In this document: positions 18,328-28,671 of the stretch, in pieces
Layout: each line of letters opens with the position of its first letter
Numbering within the stretch: position 1 is the first letter of the stretch
NCBI RefSeq assembly: GCF_900105495.1
Contig: NZ_FNTF01000002.1
Coordinates: 1-64,000 of the forward strand
Origin: Pseudomonas frederiksbergensis
Lineage (GTDB): Bacteria > Pseudomonadota > Gammaproteobacteria > Pseudomonadales > Pseudomonadaceae
Reading direction: 5' to 3'
DNA length: 64,000 nt
Made by a program: the position numbers and the translations under genes
Notes under the pieces: model-generated
Database searches by the model: none
What the model saw: only the letters and a program-made list of their open reading frames with translations
What the model was told of the DNA's origin: nothing

Positions 18328-19196
18328 TGGCCGGCCGTGCCGGGGTAAAAGGCGTCAGACAGTTTTTTCATCGCATCGGGTAACCGCGGCCCCAAGCCCC
18401 CGACCAACAAGGTCGGATCAAGCTCCATGACTCGCCCGTCCTTGGCCGCGCGGGTCGAGGACAGGATCGGGTTCTCCTTGAACAACGCCGCACGGGCCGC
18501 ATCACCGGTCAGTGCGCGATCGGCAAACACCAGCACCTCGGGATCCAGGCTGACCAGGGATTCGACAGAAAAGGGTTTATAGCCGCTATGCGTGGCTAGA
18601 TTGTGCCCACCGGCCTGTTGCAGCAACCAATCGGCGGCGGTGTCCTTTCCGGCGATGAGCGGTTTGCCGCCCGCGTGACCAAGCAACAACAGCACGCCCG
18701 GCGATTTTTCTTTCACCTGTGCCTGAGTGACCCGGATCTTTTGCTGATCGAGTTGCTGTTGATAAGTCTGAAACACTTGTGAAGCCTGATCTTCAGCGCC
18801 GAGCAATTTGCCCAGACGCTGCAAATTGCCCTGCAACGTCGATAGATCCGGCTGGGCCGAAAACAGTTCGACCTGCACACCCGCGCTGCGAACCTGCGAA
18901 AGTACCGGTGGCGGCCCCGTTTCCTCGGTGCCGACCAGTAATTGCGGGCGTAAGCTCAAGATGCCCTCCGCCGACAATTGCCGCTGATACCCGATGCTTG
19001 GCAATGCCTTGAGCGATTCCGGGTACTGGCTGGTGGTGTCGACACCGACCAGGTTCGATTCACCGCCCAGCGCGCTGATCCATTCCGATAAAGCGCCCCC
19101 GGCACTGACCCAACGTTGTGGCAACTCGGCCGCTGCAACGTGATGGCTGACGAGGAGTCCGACACAGAGCGCAGCAACGCGGGTACTCAGGCGCAT
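18324..19196 (-). CDS. phuT: Periplasmic heme-binding protein
   Basis: A 290-residue class III solute-binding protein of the heme transporter. The signal peptide is about residues 1-23 (cleavage after AAA), followed by the fold start LVGVDTTSQYPESLKALPSIG and a conserved tyrosine in this segment that in PhuT/ShuT ligates heme. It is the first gene of phuT-U-V-W and has a Fur-type promoter immediately upstream. In P. aeruginosa phuS precedes it and phuR is divergent; neither is next to it here. Confidence 0.93.
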   Translation of the reverse strand: MRLSTRVAALCVGLLVSHHVAAAELPQRWVSAGGALSEWISALGGESNLVGVDTTSQYPESLKALPSIGYQRQLSAEGILSLRPQLLVGTEETGPPPVLSQVRSAGVQVELFSAQPDLSTLQGNLQRLGKLLGAEDQASQVFQTYQQQLDQQKIRVTQAQVKEKSPGVLLLLGHAGGKPLIAGKDTAADWLLQQAGGHNLATHSGYKPFSVESLVSLDPEVLVFADRALTGDAARAALFKENPILSSTRAAKDGRVMELDPTLLVGGLGPRLPDAMKKLSDAFYPGTAGQ

Positions 19197-19290
19197 AAAC
19201 AGCTTCCTTTAAGGGTTTTCCCGGGCATCGAGATGACAGGCCACGTATCCTTGGCGCCTGGCCTCTGCACCCGAAGGGCAAGGCGGCCAT

Positions 19291-19318
19291 TTGATAATTG
19301 TTTGCATTTGAACGTCAA
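19291..19318 (-). promoter_or_regulatory. phuT promoter with putative Fur box
   Basis: On the minus strand TTGACG (19318-19313), a 16-bp spacer and TATCAA (19296-19291) form a plausible promoter. The spacer and -10 hold AAATGCAAACAATTATC (core 19293-19311), which matches one half of the Fur consensus well and the other partly. Iron repression of the phu operon is inferred. Confidence 0.6.
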
Positions 19319-19362
19319 GCTCGGACATATCCAGTCACGAGCTGCCGGACTTGAGGATAGAC

Positions 19363-19680
19363 ATGAAGTTTCTTTGCGCAGGCGTTGAGCTGGCCGATGC
19401 CAGCAGTCGCGGTTTCGACATCGACGGCCAGAAGCTCTTTGCCGTGCGCCGTGGCGGCCAGGTTTACGTCTACATCAATCGCTGCCCGCACCGTGGCGTC
19501 GGACTGGAATGGAAACCCGACCAGTTTCTCGACCCCAGCAACAGCCTGATCCAGTGCGCGACCCACGGCGCACTTTTCCTGATCGAAGACGGGGAATGCG
19601 TCGCCGGCCCTTGCGCCGGGCAATCCCTGACCACCGTCGCCTGCCGCGAAGACGAGCAAGGAATCTGGGTCAGTCTTTAG
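19363..19680 (+). CDS. Small Rieske [2Fe-2S] protein
   Basis: A 105-residue stand-alone Rieske domain. The cluster ligands are present as CPHRG (Cys and His) and CATHGALF (Cys and His) with the usual spacing. Such small ferredoxins resemble NirD or the electron carriers of ring-hydroxylating oxygenases, but no partner oxygenase is nearby, so the redox partner is unknown. The ATG at 19363 follows GAGGA. It ends convergently with sfsA with a 4-base overlap. Confidence 0.88.
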   Translation: MKFLCAGVELADASSRGFDIDGQKLFAVRRGGQVYVYINRCPHRGVGLEWKPDQFLDPSNSLIQCATHGALFLIEDGECVAGPCAGQSLTTVACREDEQGIWVSL

Positions 19681-20390
19681 CCGTTGAGCAACACCTCCAG
19701 ACGCCGATCGACCACCATTTCTTCGTGGGTCAACCGCACGCCATAAGCCAACACTTCGACTCCGCATGCCACCGCCTCCAGCAAAGCTGCGGCGTAGGCC
19801 GAATCGATTTCTTGTGCCGGACGCACGGCGTCGATGCCGGTGAGATTGACGCAATAGAGCTGCACGGCACGGATTCCATCCCGAGCCAAATGCGCCAATT
19901 CGCGCAAATGCTTGGCCCCGCGCTGGGTCACCGCATCGGGAAATGCCGCTACCAGTGAGCCATCGAAGCCCAGGGTGACACTTTTGACTTCGACATACGC
20001 CGGCCCGCTCGGGTAATCGAGGCGGAAATCGATACGACTGCTTTCCTGACCGTAGGCCACTTCACGCTTCAGCTCAGTAAAGCCGTTGAGTTCGGTGATG
20101 ACGCCGGCTCGCAATGCTTCTTCGATCAAGCCGTTGGCCCGCCCGGTGTTCACGCAAAACAAGCGCCCCTGCGGGGTTTCGCCGACTTCCCAGGTACCGG
20201 GTAACTTGCGCTTGGGGTCATTGGAACGGCTGAACCAGACCTGCCCGCCTTCGACCTGGCAATTGAGCATCGAGCCAGTGTTGGGGCAGTGAATGGTCAA
20301 CAACTCGCCGCTAACGGTTTCGATATCGGCAAGAAAACGCTTGTAACGGCGAATCAAACGGCCTTCTTCGAGGGGAGGATGAAAACGCAT
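19677..20390 (-). CDS. sfsA: SfsA family protein (sugar fermentation stimulation protein homolog)
   Basis: A 237-residue SfsA with an N-terminal OB-fold ([30 protein letters not shown]) and a C-terminal nuclease-like core with RIDFRLDYP and [11 protein letters not shown]. The D-ExK residues are those of PD-(D/E)XK enzymes. E. coli SfsA influences maltose gene expression, but the biochemical role is unclear. Its ATG overlaps the stop of the upstream aminotransferase by one base (TGATG), so the two are coupled. Confidence 0.93.
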   Translation of the reverse strand: MRFHPPLEEGRLIRRYKRFLADIETVSGELLTIHCPNTGSMLNCQVEGGQVWFSRSNDPKRKLPGTWEVGETPQGRLFCVNTGRANGLIEEALRAGVITELNGFTELKREVAYGQESSRIDFRLDYPSGPAYVEVKSVTLGFDGSLVAAFPDAVTQRGAKHLRELAHLARDGIRAVQLYCVNLTGIDAVRPAQEIDSAYAAALLEAVACGVEVLAYGVRLTHEEMVVDRRLEVLLNG

Positions 20391-21562
20391 CAGCCTTGCC
20401 AGCTCTTCAAGCCGCGCGCAATCCGCTCGACCGCTTCTTGTAGGCGCACAAGACTTTGGGTGTAGGCAAACCGCACATGATGGCCGGCCTGGTAACGCCC
20501 GAAGTCCAGACCCGGAGTAATCGCCACGTGTTCGGTTTCGAGGAAATGTCGGCAGAACGCGAAGGCATCGCCGCCGAACTTGCTGATATCGGCATACAAG
20601 TAGAACGCGCCTTCAGGCTCAACGGCGATCCCAAAGCCCAACTCTCGCAGGGCTGGCAGGAGGAAATCCCGACGACGGCCGAATTCGGCGCGACGCTCTT
20701 CCAGAATGCTGATCGTGGCCGGTTCGAAGCAGGCCAGAGCAGCGTGCTGAGCCATGCTTGGGGCGCTGATGTAAAGGTTCTGCGCGAGTTTCTCCAGCTC
20801 CCCGACCGCCGCTTCCGGCGCCACCAGCCAACCGAGGCGCCATCCGGTCATGCCGAAATATTTGGAAAAACTATTCAGGACGAAGGCACTGTCATCGACT
20901 TCCAGCACGCTGGCCGCATCGGTGCCGTAGGTCAGGCCGTGATAGATCTCGTCCACCACCAGATGCCCGTGACGCGCCTTGATTGCAGCAGACAGGCCTG
21001 CCAGCTCGTCGCGGGTCAGGATCGTCCCGGTCGGATTGGCTGGCGAAGCCACCAGGGCGCCAACGCTGTCGTGGTCCCAGTGGCGGGCAATCAGGTCCGG
21101 CGTCAGCTGATAGCGCACGTCCGGGCCTACCGGGACAAGCTGCGCCGCGCCTTCCACCAACCGCAGAAAGTGCCGGTTGCACGGGTATCCCGGGTCCGCC
21201 AGCAGCCAATGCTTGCCCGGATCCACCAACAAGGCGCTGGCCAACAGCAGCGCACCGGAACCGCCGGGCGTGATGAGGATTCGCTGCGGATCGATGTTCA
21301 AACCGTAACGTTGCTGATAAAAGCCGGAAATCGCCTCACGCAGCTCGGGAATGCCGCGCGCGGCGGTGTAACGGGTCTTCCCCGCCGTCAACGCGGCCTG
21401 ACCGGCCTGAATGATCGGCTCGGCGGTGGTGAAGTCGGGTTCGCCGATCTCCAGGTGGATCACGTCGTGACCCGCGGCTTGCAGTTCATTGGCCCGCGCG
21501 AGCAGCGCCATGACATGGAAAGGTTCGATCGCGCGACTGCGGGCACTGTAGGACTGAGCCAT
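20390..21562 (-). CDS. Pyridoxal-phosphate aminotransferase, class I/II
   Basis: A 390-residue fold-type I aminotransferase. The PLP lysine is in [16 protein letters not shown], with upstream YPCNRHFLR and the C-terminal arginine in [10 protein letters not shown]. The substrate is not predictable from sequence; relatives are aspartate or aromatic transaminases. The ATG at 21562 is preceded by AAGGAAGG; an in-frame ATG at 21601 is less likely. It is transcribed away from dksA. Confidence 0.92.
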   Translation of the reverse strand: MAQSYSARSRAIEPFHVMALLARANELQAAGHDVIHLEIGEPDFTTAEPIIQAGQAALTAGKTRYTAARGIPELREAISGFYQQRYGLNIDPQRILITPGGSGALLLASALLVDPGKHWLLADPGYPCNRHFLRLVEGAAQLVPVGPDVRYQLTPDLIARHWDHDSVGALVASPANPTGTILTRDELAGLSAAIKARHGHLVVDEIYHGLTYGTDAASVLEVDDSAFVLNSFSKYFGMTGWRLGWLVAPEAAVGELEKLAQNLYISAPSMAQHAALACFEPATISILEERRAEFGRRRDFLLPALRELGFGIAVEPEGAFYLYADISKFGGDAFAFCRHFLETEHVAITPGLDFGRYQAGHHVRFAYTQSLVRLQEAVERIARGLKSWQG

Positions 21563-21893
21563 TAGCCTTCCTTCAACGGGAAAAAAACCAATTCTACCCA
21601 AGCGCAGGAACGAGCGAGAACCTAAAGCGGTCAGACCGATATAACGCTGTTCTCAAACGACTCGAGCGTGTGTCTCAGGTTTGACTAAAATCAATAATTG
21701 ATCAGGTCTCCAGCGCCACCAGACAAGGCTTTGCAATCATTTGCAAGCACTGCGGGCCACTACCTCGACATCCGGGAGTAGCGCGGTCCGATTTGATCTG
21801 GTAAGTTCGCCCGCTTGCAGCCGCAGGGCCGGCAGGTGTCGGTGATGGAGCAATCCTGCGCAATGGATTACAAGAGTAGAGGCGGTCCATTTC
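21563..21893. other. Divergent intergenic region, aminotransferase to dksA
   Basis: This 331-bp region must hold both promoters. I see a perfect 13-bp palindrome ATCAATAATTGAT at 21690-21702 just after a TTGACT (21681-21686), but no clear -10. No RNA gene or reading frame is recognisable. Confidence 0.4.
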
Positions 21894-22334
21894 ATGCCCA
21901 CCCAAGCAAAGCAGCAAAACCAGTCGATCAGCGGTTTCGAACCCTACAAAGAAGTGAAGGGCGAGGAATACATGGGCAAGCCCATGCGCGCTCACTTCAC
22001 CAAGATCCTGAATAAGTGGAAACAGGACTTGATGCAGGAAGTCGACCGTACGGTTGATCACATGAAAGACGAAGCGGCCAACTTCCCGGACCCGGCAGAC
22101 CGTGCCAGCCAGGAAGAAGAATTCAGCCTCGAGCTGCGTGCCCGCGACCGCGAGCGCAAGTTGATCAAAAAGATCGACAAGACGCTGCAACTGATCGAAG
22201 ACGAAGAATATGGCTGGTGCGAGTCCTGCGGCGTCGAAATCGGCGTCAAGCGACTGGAAGCCCGCCCTACCGCCGACATGTGCGTTGACTGCAAGACCCT
22301 GGCGGAAATCAAGGAAAAGCAAGTCGGCAAGTAA
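21894..22334 (+). CDS. dksA: RNA polymerase-binding transcription factor DksA
   Basis: A 146-residue DksA with the coiled-coil domain (about 35-105) carrying the aspartate tip in FPDPADRASQEEEFSLELR, and an intact four-cysteine zinc finger (CESCGV then CVDCK near the C-terminus). DksA acts with ppGpp in the RNA polymerase secondary channel to repress rRNA promoters and activate amino-acid genes. The rRNA and tRNA promoters in this window have the GC discriminators it acts on. A strong terminator follows. Confidence 0.97.
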   Translation: MPTQAKQQNQSISGFEPYKEVKGEEYMGKPMRAHFTKILNKWKQDLMQEVDRTVDHMKDEAANFPDPADRASQEEEFSLELRARDRERKLIKKIDKTLQLIEDEEYGWCESCGVEIGVKRLEARPTADMCVDCKTLAEIKEKQVGK

Positions 22335-22348
22335 TCTCGACTTGAACG

Positions 22349-22378
22349 AAAAACGGAGCGTACGAACGCTCCGTTTTT
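22349..22378 (+). terminator. dksA terminator
   Basis: A 12-bp stem AAAAACGGAGCG / CGCTCCGTTTTT with a 6-base loop, ending in T5, lies 14 bases after the dksA stop. Confidence 0.9.
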
Positions 22379-22406
22379 GTTTCTGACATTTGCCACGTCG
22401 AGCCCT

Positions 22407-22500
22407 CCTGTGGGAGCGAGCCTGCTCGCGATTGCGGTGTGTCAGTCAACGAATGTGTTGTATGTGAAACCGCTATCGCGAGCAGGCTCACTCCCACAGG
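22407..22500. repeat. REPIN
   Basis: Inverted arms 22407-22432 and 22475-22500 share the core GAGCCTGCTCGCGAT, with one mismatch (GAGCGAG versus GTGAGCC) and a 42-base spacer. It lies between dksA and gluQ. Confidence 0.9.
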
Positions 22501-22534
22501 GACTCGCGCACGACCAGAGATGTAACATTCGTCC

Positions 22535-23431
22535 ATGACCGCCACGACCTCCACCCCCTACATCGGGCGCTTCGCCCCCACGCCCAGTGGCCATCTGCAT
22601 TTCGGTTCGCTGGTCGCAGCGCTGGCCTCGTACCTCGACGCCCGCTCCGTGGGTGGCCGTTGGCTGATGCGCATGGAGGATCTCGATCCGCCACGGGAAG
22701 AGCCCGGCGCTCAAGCGGCGATTCTCAACGCCCTGGAAAGCTACGGGTTCGAGTGGGATGGCGAAATGGTCCGACAGAGTGACCGGCACGATGCCTACGC
22801 CGAAGTTCTCAATCGTCTGCTCAATCACGGCCTGGCGTACGCTTGTACTTGCTCGCGTAAACAATTGGAGCCGTATCACGGGATTTACCCGGGCTTTTGC
22901 CGCAACGCCGGTCATGACACTAAAGATGCGGCGATTCGCCTGCGTGTCCCCGAGCTGGAATATCACTTCATCGACCGGGTGCAAGGTGAATACCGCCAAC
23001 ACCTGGGCCGGGAAGTCGGAGATTTCGTGATTCGTCGCCGCGACGGCCTCTACGCCTATCAATTGGCGGTGGTGCTGGACGACGCCTGGCAAGGCGTTAC
23101 CGATATCGTCCGCGGCGCCGACCTGCTCGACTCCACACCGCGCCAGCTCTACCTGCAAGAACTGCTCGGCTTGCCGCAACCGCGCTACCTGCATATCCCG
23201 CTGATCACCCAGCCCGATGGCAACAAGCTCGGCAAGTCCTATCGTTCGCCGCCGTTGACCGAAGATCAGGCAACCCCCTTGCTACTGCGCGCGTTGCGCG
23301 CGCTGGGGCACAACCCCGGTGCCGAACTGGCTTACGCCACCCCACGGGAGGTGTTGAACTGGGGCATCGCCCACTGGGATGCAGGGTTGATCCCGCGCAC
23401 ACTCAACCTGCCCGAAGCACAACTACAGTGA
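22535..23431 (+). CDS. gluQ: Glutamyl-Q tRNA(Asp) synthetase
   Basis: A 298-residue GluRS catalytic-core paralog that attaches glutamate to queuosine at position 34 of tRNA-Asp. The class I motifs are the HIGH-like GHLHFGS at residue 19 and the KMSKS-like NKLGKS; the zinc-binding CTCSR...YPGFCR segment is present. It lacks the anticodon-binding domain of GltX, as expected. In Pseudomonas it lies between dksA and cbrA, and dksA-gluQ is a conserved pair. Confidence 0.95.
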   Translation: MTATTSTPYIGRFAPTPSGHLHFGSLVAALASYLDARSVGGRWLMRMEDLDPPREEPGAQAAILNALESYGFEWDGEMVRQSDRHDAYAEVLNRLLNHGLAYACTCSRKQLEPYHGIYPGFCRNAGHDTKDAAIRLRVPELEYHFIDRVQGEYRQHLGREVGDFVIRRRDGLYAYQLAVVLDDAWQGVTDIVRGADLLDSTPRQLYLQELLGLPQPRYLHIPLITQPDGNKLGKSYRSPPLTEDQATPLLLRALRALGHNPGAELAYATPREVLNWGIAHWDAGLIPRTLNLPEAQLQ

Positions 23432-23508
23432 TCACACTTGCAGTGGCGCGCCCATCCGTTACCATCGCCGCACGTTTTCGGGCACGTGCATAAAAAAGAG
23501 AGGCCGGG

Positions 23509-23685
23509 ATGTACATCTATCGCTTGGTCCTGCTCCTGGTAGTGGGGATTTATCTGTTCTCCCCGGCCATCATGGATTGGTGGATCGACGCCACTGGCGC
23601 CTGGTATCGCCCTTATCTGCTCTGGCTGATTCTGATTGTCGTGACCTTCATCCTGCAGAGCCAAAAAGATGCCGATGAGCTTTAG
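23509..23685 (+). CDS. cbrX: CbrX small membrane protein
   Basis: A 58-residue protein with two hydrophobic segments (MYIYRLVLLLVVGIYLF, residues 1-17, and about 36-49) around the conserved SPAIMDWW. The stop at 23683-23685 overlaps the start of cbrA (ATG 23669) by 17 bases. In P. putida this small gene, cbrX, precedes cbrA and its translation is linked to cbrA expression. The function of the peptide itself is unknown. The ribosome site is AGAGAGG. Confidence 0.85.
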   Translation: MYIYRLVLLLVVGIYLFSPAIMDWWIDATGAWYRPYLLWLILIVVTFILQSQKDADEL

Positions 23686-26623
23686 CCTGACCCAGATGAT
23701 CCTGATCAGCGCCGCCTACCTGGCGGTGCTGTTCGGCGTAGCCTGGGTCAGCGAACGGGGCATGATTCCCCGGGCGATCATTCGCCACCCGCTGACGTAC
23801 ACCTTGTCGCTGGGCGTCTATGCCAGTGCGTGGGCGTTTTACGGCACGGTGGGTCTGGCCTATCAATACGGCTACGGATTTTTGTCCAGTTATCTGGGTG
23901 TCTCCGGCGCGTTTCTGCTGGCACCGGTGCTTTTGTACCCGATCCTGAAAATCACTCGCACCTATCAGCTGTCGTCGCTGGCCGATCTGTTCGCCTTCCG
24001 TTTTCGCAGTACCTGGGCCGGAGCCCTGACGACGATCTTCATGCTGATCGGCGTGCTGCCGCTGCTGGCGTTGCAGATCCAGGCGGTGGCCGACTCCATC
24101 GGCATCCTCACCCGCGAGCCGGTGCAGCATCGCGTGGCCCTGAGCTTCTGCGCACTGATTACGCTGTTCACGATTTTCTTCGGCTCGCGCCACATCGCCA
24201 CTCGCGAGAAACACGAAGGCCTGGTGTTTGCGATTGCTTTTGAATCGGTGATCAAGTTGATCGCCATCGGCGGCGTTGGCCTCTATGCGCTGTACGGCGT
24301 GTTCGACGGCCCGCAACAGCTGGAACTGTGGCTGCTGCAAAACCAGACCGCCCTCGCCGCTTTGCACACGCCGTTGCAGGAAGGCCCATGGCGCACGTTG
24401 CTGCTGGTGTTCTTCGCTTCGGCGATTGTGATGCCGCACATGTACCACATGACGTTTACCGAAAACCTCAACCCGCGCTCGCTGGTCAGTGCGAGCTGGG
24501 GCTTGCCGCTGTTCCTGCTGTTGATGAGCCTGGCGGTACCGCTGATTCTCTGGGCCGGGCTGAAACTCGGCGCCACCACCAACCCGGAATACTTCACGCT
24601 GGGTATCGGCATCGCGGCCAACAGCAAGGCTTTGGCGCTATTGGCCTATATCGGCGGATTGTCGGCGGCCAGCGGTTTGATCATCGTCACCACCCTGGCC
24701 CTGTCCGGGATGGCCCTGAACCATTTGGTGCTGCCGCTCTATCAGCCGCCGGCCGAAGGCAATATCTACCGCTGGCTGAAGTGGACCCGCCGGGGGCTGA
24801 TCGTCGCGATCATCATGGCCGGTTACGGTTTCTACCTGATGCTGGGTGCGGAACAGGACCTGGCGAATCTCGGGATCGTCGCCTTCGTCGCCACCCTGCA
24901 GTTCCTGCCGGGCGTGCTGTCGGTACTGTACTGGCCGACCGCCAACCGCCGTGGTTTCATCGCCGGTTTGCTCGCGGGGATTCTGGTGTGGCTGGTGACC
25001 ATGCTGCTGCCGCTGGTCGGCAATCTGCAAGGCTTCTACATACCGCTGCTGAACATGATCTACGTGCTCGACGACACCAGTTGGCACATGGCGGCGATCG
25101 CCTCGCTGGCGGCCAACGTGCTGATGTTCACCCTGATCTCACTGTTCACCAACGCCAGCAGCGAAGAGGCCAGCGCCGCGGAAGCCTGCGCTGTGGACAA
25201 CGTGCGCCGGCCGCAACGTCGCGAATTGCACGCCGCCTCACCCCAGGAATTCGCCACACAGCTTGCCAAACCCTTGGGCGCCAAGGCAGCGCAGAAAGAA
25301 GTCGAACAGGCCCTGCGCGACCTCTATCTGCCTTTCGATGAGCGCCGGCCTTACGCCCTGCGCCGCTTGCGCGACCGCATCGAAGCCAACCTTTCCGGCC
25401 TGATGGGGCCGAGTGTGGCTCAGGACATGGTCGAAACATTCCTGCCTTACAAGGCCGGCGGCGAAAACTATGTCACCGAAGACATCCACTTCATCGAAAG
25501 TCGTCTCGAGGATTACCACTCGCGCCTGACCGGGCTTGCCGCCGAACTCGATGCCCTGCGCCGCTATCACCGCCAGACCCTGCAGGAATTGCCGATGGGC
25601 GTCTGTTCGCTGGCCAAGGATCAGGAAATCCTCATGTGGAACAAAGCCATGGAGGAGCTGACCGGGATTGCCGCACAGCGTGTGGTCGGTTCGCGTCTGA
25701 GCACCATTGCCGATCCCTGGAAAGAGCTGCTGCAAGGCTTCATCAATCTGCCGGACGAGCACTTGCACAAACAGCACCTGGCCCTCGACGGCCAGACGCG
25801 CTGGCTGAACCTGCACAAAGCCGCGATCGATGAACCGCTGGCACCGGGCAACAGCGGTTTGGTGTTGCTGGTAGAAGACCTGACCGAAACCCAGATGCTC
25901 GAAGACAAACTGGTGCACTCCGAGCGCCTGGCCAGCATCGGCCGACTCGCCGCCGGCGTGGCCCATGAAATCGGCAACCCGATCACGGGCATCGCCTGCC
26001 TGGCGCAGAACCTGCGCGAAGAACGTGAAGAAGACAGCGAACTGAAGGAAATCAGCGGGCAGATCCTGGAGCAGACCAAACGCGTGTCGCGCATCGTTCA
26101 GTCGCTGATGAGCTTCGCCCATGCCGGCAGTCATCAGCACAACGACGAGCCCGTCTGTCTGGCCGAAGTGGCCCAGGATGCCATCGGTTTGCTTGCCCTG
26201 AACCGGCGCAATTTCGAAGTGCAGTTCTACAACCTGTGCGATCCCGACCACTGGGTCGAAGGCGACCCGCAGCGGCTTGCACAGGTACTGATCAACCTGC
26301 TCTCAAACGCCCGCGACGCCTCGCCTCCCGGCAGTGCGGTGCGGGTCAAAAGCGAAGCCGGCGAACACACGGTCGACCTGATCGTGGAAGACGAAGGCAG
26401 CGGTATTCCGCAGAACATCATGGATAGATTGTTCGAACCTTTCTTCACCACCAAGGATCCTGGCGAAGGCACCGGTCTGGGCCTTGCACTGGTCTATTCC
26501 ATCGTTGAAGAGCATTATGGACAAATCACCATCGACAGCCCGGCTGATGTTCAAAGCCAACGCGGCACCCGTATCCGGGTGACCTTGCCGCGTCATGTCG
26601 AAGCGACGTCCGCTGTGAACTGA
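23669..26623 (+). CDS. cbrA: Sensor histidine kinase CbrA
   Basis: A 984-residue sensor kinase of the CbrAB system that sets carbon-source hierarchy. The N-terminal half (about 1-510) is an SLC5/sodium:solute-symporter-like region with about 13 membrane helices. A STAC-like linker, a PAS domain (about 620-730), the dimerisation domain with phosphorylatable His766 (HEIGNPITG) and a HATPase domain ([28 protein letters not shown]) follow. In P. putida the SLC5 part transports histidine. An ATG at 23675 is an alternative start. cbrB follows after 22 bases. Confidence 0.97.
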   Translation: MPMSFSLTQMILISAAYLAVLFGVAWVSERGMIPRAIIRHPLTYTLSLGVYASAWAFYGTVGLAYQYGYGFLSSYLGVSGAFLLAPVLLYPILKITRTYQLSSLADLFAFRFRSTWAGALTTIFMLIGVLPLLALQIQAVADSIGILTREPVQHRVALSFCALITLFTIFFGSRHIATREKHEGLVFAIAFESVIKLIAIGGVGLYALYGVFDGPQQLELWLLQNQTALAALHTPLQEGPWRTLLLVFFASAIVMPHMYHMTFTENLNPRSLVSASWGLPLFLLLMSLAVPLILWAGLKLGATTNPEYFTLGIGIAANSKALALLAYIGGLSAASGLIIVTTLALSGMALNHLVLPLYQPPAEGNIYRWLKWTRRGLIVAIIMAGYGFYLMLGAEQDLANLGIVAFVATLQFLPGVLSVLYWPTANRRGFIAGLLAGILVWLVTMLLPLVGNLQGFYIPLLNMIYVLDDTSWHMAAIASLAANVLMFTLISLFTNASSEEASAAEACAVDNVRRPQRRELHAASPQEFATQLAKPLGAKAAQKEVEQALRDLYLPFDERRPYALRRLRDRIEANLSGLMGPSVAQDMVETFLPYKAGGENYVTEDIHFIESRLEDYHSRLTGLAAELDALRRYHRQTLQELPMGVCSLAKDQEILMWNKAMEELTGIAAQRVVGSRLSTIADPWKELLQGFINLPDEHLHKQHLALDGQTRWLNLHKAAIDEPLAPGNSGLVLLVEDLTETQMLEDKLVHSERLASIGRLAAGVAHEIGNPITGIACLAQNLREEREEDSELKEISGQILEQTKRVSRIVQSLMSFAHAGSHQHNDEPVCLAEVAQDAIGLLALNRRNFEVQFYNLCDPDHWVEGDPQRLAQVLINLLSNARDASPPGSAVRVKSEAGEHTVDLIVEDEGSGIPQNIMDRLFEPFFTTKDPGEGTGLGLALVYSIVEEHYGQITIDSPADVQSQRGTRIRVTLPRHVEATSAVN

Positions 26624-26645
26624 GACCGTCGAGAGTATCGAATCA

Positions 26646-28082
26646 ATGCCGCACATTTTGATCGTCGAAGACGAAACAATTATCCGCTCCGCCTTGCGCC
26701 GCCTGCTGGAACGTAACCAGTACCAGGTCAGCGAAGCCGGTTCAGTGCAGGAAGCACAAGAACGCTTCACCATTCCCACGTTCGACCTGATCGTCAGCGA
26801 CCTGCGTCTGCCGGGCGCGCCTGGCACCGAGTTGATCAAACTCGGCCAGGGCACTCCGGTGCTGATCATGACCAGCTACGCCAGCCTGCGTTCGGCCGTT
26901 GATTCGATGAAGATGGGCGCGGTGGATTACATCGCCAAGCCTTTCGATCACGATGAAATGCTGCAAGCCGTCGCGCGCATCCTGCGTGACCGTCAAGCGG
27001 TGCAAGCCAGCGGTGAACCGGTCGTCGGCAAAGCCGGCAATGGCGCCACGAAACCGGGCGCCAGCAACAACAACGGCGAAATCGGCATCATCGGCTCCTG
27101 CCCGCCGATGCAGGATCTGTACAGCAAGATCCGCAAAGTCGCGCCAACCGATTCCAATGTCCTGATCCAGGGCGAATCCGGCACCGGTAAAGAACTGGTG
27201 GCGCGTGCCCTGCACAACCTGTCCAAACGCGCCAAGGCGCCGATGATTTCGGTGAACTGCGCAGCCATCCCGGAAAGCCTCATCGAGTCCGAACTGTTCG
27301 GCCACGAAAAAGGCGCGTTCACTGGCGCCAGCGCCGGGCGTGCCGGCCTGGTAGAAGCGGCCGACGGCGGCACCTTGTTCCTCGACGAAATCGGCGAACT
27401 GCCACTGGAAGCCCAGGCCCGCCTGCTGCGCGTGCTGCAGGAAGGTGAAATTCGGCGTGTGGGTTCGGTGCAGTCCCAGAAAGTCGATGTGCGCCTGATC
27501 GCCGCGACCCACCGGGACCTCAAGAGCCTGGCGAAGATCGGCCAGTTCCGTGAAGACTTGTACTACCGCCTTCACGTGATCGCCCTGAAACTGCCGGCGC
27601 TGCGCGAGCGTGGCGCCGACGTCAACGAAATTGCCACCGCCTTCCTGGCGCGACAGAGCGCGCGAGTCAACCGCACCGACCTGAAGTTCGCCCCGGATGC
27701 CGAGCAAGCCATTCGTCACTACTCCTGGCCGGGTAACGTTCGGGAGCTGGAAAACGCGGTAGAACGTGCGGTCATCCTGTGCGAGAGCCCGGAGATTTCC
27801 GCCGAGCTGCTGGGGATCGATATCGAACTGAGCGATCTGGACGATGACGACTTCATCGGCCTGCCCCCACAACAGGGCAGCGCCGCCGGTAACAACAGCC
27901 ATGAGCCGACCGAAGACCTGTCACTGGAAGATTACTTCCAGCACTTCGTTCTCGAGCATCAGGACCACATGACCGAGACCGAGTTGGCACGCAAACTCGG
28001 TGTCAGTCGTAAATGCCTGTGGGAACGCCGCCAGCGTCTGGGCATTCCGCGGCGCAAGACCGGGGTGGCCAGCGAGAGCTGA
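26646..28082 (+). CDS. cbrB: Sigma-54-dependent response regulator CbrB
   Basis: A 478-residue NtrC-family activator. It has a receiver domain with the phosphorylation site Asp52 ([10 protein letters not shown]), an AAA+ domain (about 145-380) with Walker A GESGTGKE and the sigma-54 contact loop GAFTGA, and a C-terminal Fis-type helix-turn-helix ([20 protein letters not shown]). When phosphorylated by CbrA it activates crcZ, whose promoter lies immediately downstream in this window, thereby relieving Hfq/Crc repression. Confidence 0.97.
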   Translation: MPHILIVEDETIIRSALRRLLERNQYQVSEAGSVQEAQERFTIPTFDLIVSDLRLPGAPGTELIKLGQGTPVLIMTSYASLRSAVDSMKMGAVDYIAKPFDHDEMLQAVARILRDRQAVQASGEPVVGKAGNGATKPGASNNNGEIGIIGSCPPMQDLYSKIRKVAPTDSNVLIQGESGTGKELVARALHNLSKRAKAPMISVNCAAIPESLIESELFGHEKGAFTGASAGRAGLVEAADGGTLFLDEIGELPLEAQARLLRVLQEGEIRRVGSVQSQKVDVRLIAATHRDLKSLAKIGQFREDLYYRLHVIALKLPALRERGADVNEIATAFLARQSARVNRTDLKFAPDAEQAIRHYSWPGNVRELENAVERAVILCESPEISAELLGIDIELSDLDDDDFIGLPPQQGSAAGNNSHEPTEDLSLEDYFQHFVLEHQDHMTETELARKLGVSRKCLWERRQRLGIPRRKTGVASES

Positions 28083-28129
28083 ACGTCACCTGTCTGATGT
28101 GCGGGTAACACGTGACAAGGTGAAAAAAC

Positions 28130-28155
28130 TGTTACCTCACCTTTTTCACGTAACA
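28130..28155. promoter_or_regulatory. CbrB enhancer site for crcZ
   Basis: TGTTAC (28130-28135), exactly 14 bases, then GTAACA (28150-28155): a perfect match to the published CbrB target TGTTAC-N14-GTAACA. It lies about 100 bp upstream of the crcZ -24 element, and just inside the 3' side of cbrB. Confidence 0.9.
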
Positions 28156-28159
28156 GAAG

Positions 28160-28194
28160 CCGGGGCTTACGGTAACGAAGCCCCGGTTTTTTTT
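28160..28194 (+). terminator. cbrB terminator
   Basis: A perfect 9-bp GC-rich stem (CCGGGGCTT / AAGCCCCGG) with a 9-base loop is followed by eight T. Confidence 0.92.
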
Positions 28195-28253
28195 GGCCTC
28201 TGAAAACCTCATCACCCGGCCTAACCCCTTGTTTTACTGGGCTTCGTAAAAGT

Positions 28254-28269
28254 TGGCACGCACCCTGCT
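28254..28269 (+). promoter_or_regulatory. Sigma-54 promoter of crcZ
   Basis: TGGCACGCACCCTGCT, with -24 GG at 28255-28256 and -12 GC at 28267-28268, the required 12-bp phase. The predicted transcript start is about 28280. Confidence 0.9.
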
Positions 28270-28279
28270 ATATGTTTGG

Positions 28280-28645
28280 TACAAGAACAATAACAAGCAA
28301 TGCACAAGACAATAAAAATAAGACGTATCGACTCACGCACAATAAAAACAAGACGGCGAGAGGCGTAGCTAACTGATTCTTTTGGAGAGGCGTTGTATTT
28401 GGGGCTTGCCCCACGACCAGGCCGAGAACAACAAAAACTGTCACAAGACAGAGCCTGAACTGGTTGGATCGCAAGATCACTGCAACACAGCGACCAAAGC
28501 AATCCGTTTGCTCTTGGCTCCCGATTGGGAGGGTCATGAAGGAAAAACTTCATGGCGAGGGCACTTAACAAAAATAAAAAGCCCGAATCAAAAATAAAAA
28601 TAGAGCATGCAACTACTTTCTTGGGGAGCTTCGGCTCCCCTTGTA
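28280..28645 (+). ncRNA. crcZ: CrcZ small RNA, Hfq/Crc-sequestering regulator
   Basis: CrcZ binds Hfq-Crc through A-rich CA motifs and so frees catabolic mRNAs from repression. At least six such stretches (AANAAYAA type) are visible, for example AACAATAACAA near 28287, ACAATAAAAATAAG near 28311, ACAATAAAAACAAG near 28340, AACAACAAAAA near 28429, and two in 28565-28602. Location downstream of cbrB and ahead of pcnB, the CbrB site and the sigma-54 promoter all agree. The 3' end is taken at the GGGGAGC hairpin; length about 366 nt. Confidence 0.9.
28623..28640 (+). terminator. crcZ terminator hairpin
   Basis: Stem GGGGAGC / GCTCCCC with a TTCG tetraloop, followed by an imperfect T-rich tract (TTGTAGTTTC). 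Confidence 0.8.
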
Positions 28646-28671
28646 GTTTCTGCGATTCGGCATTCACGCCC

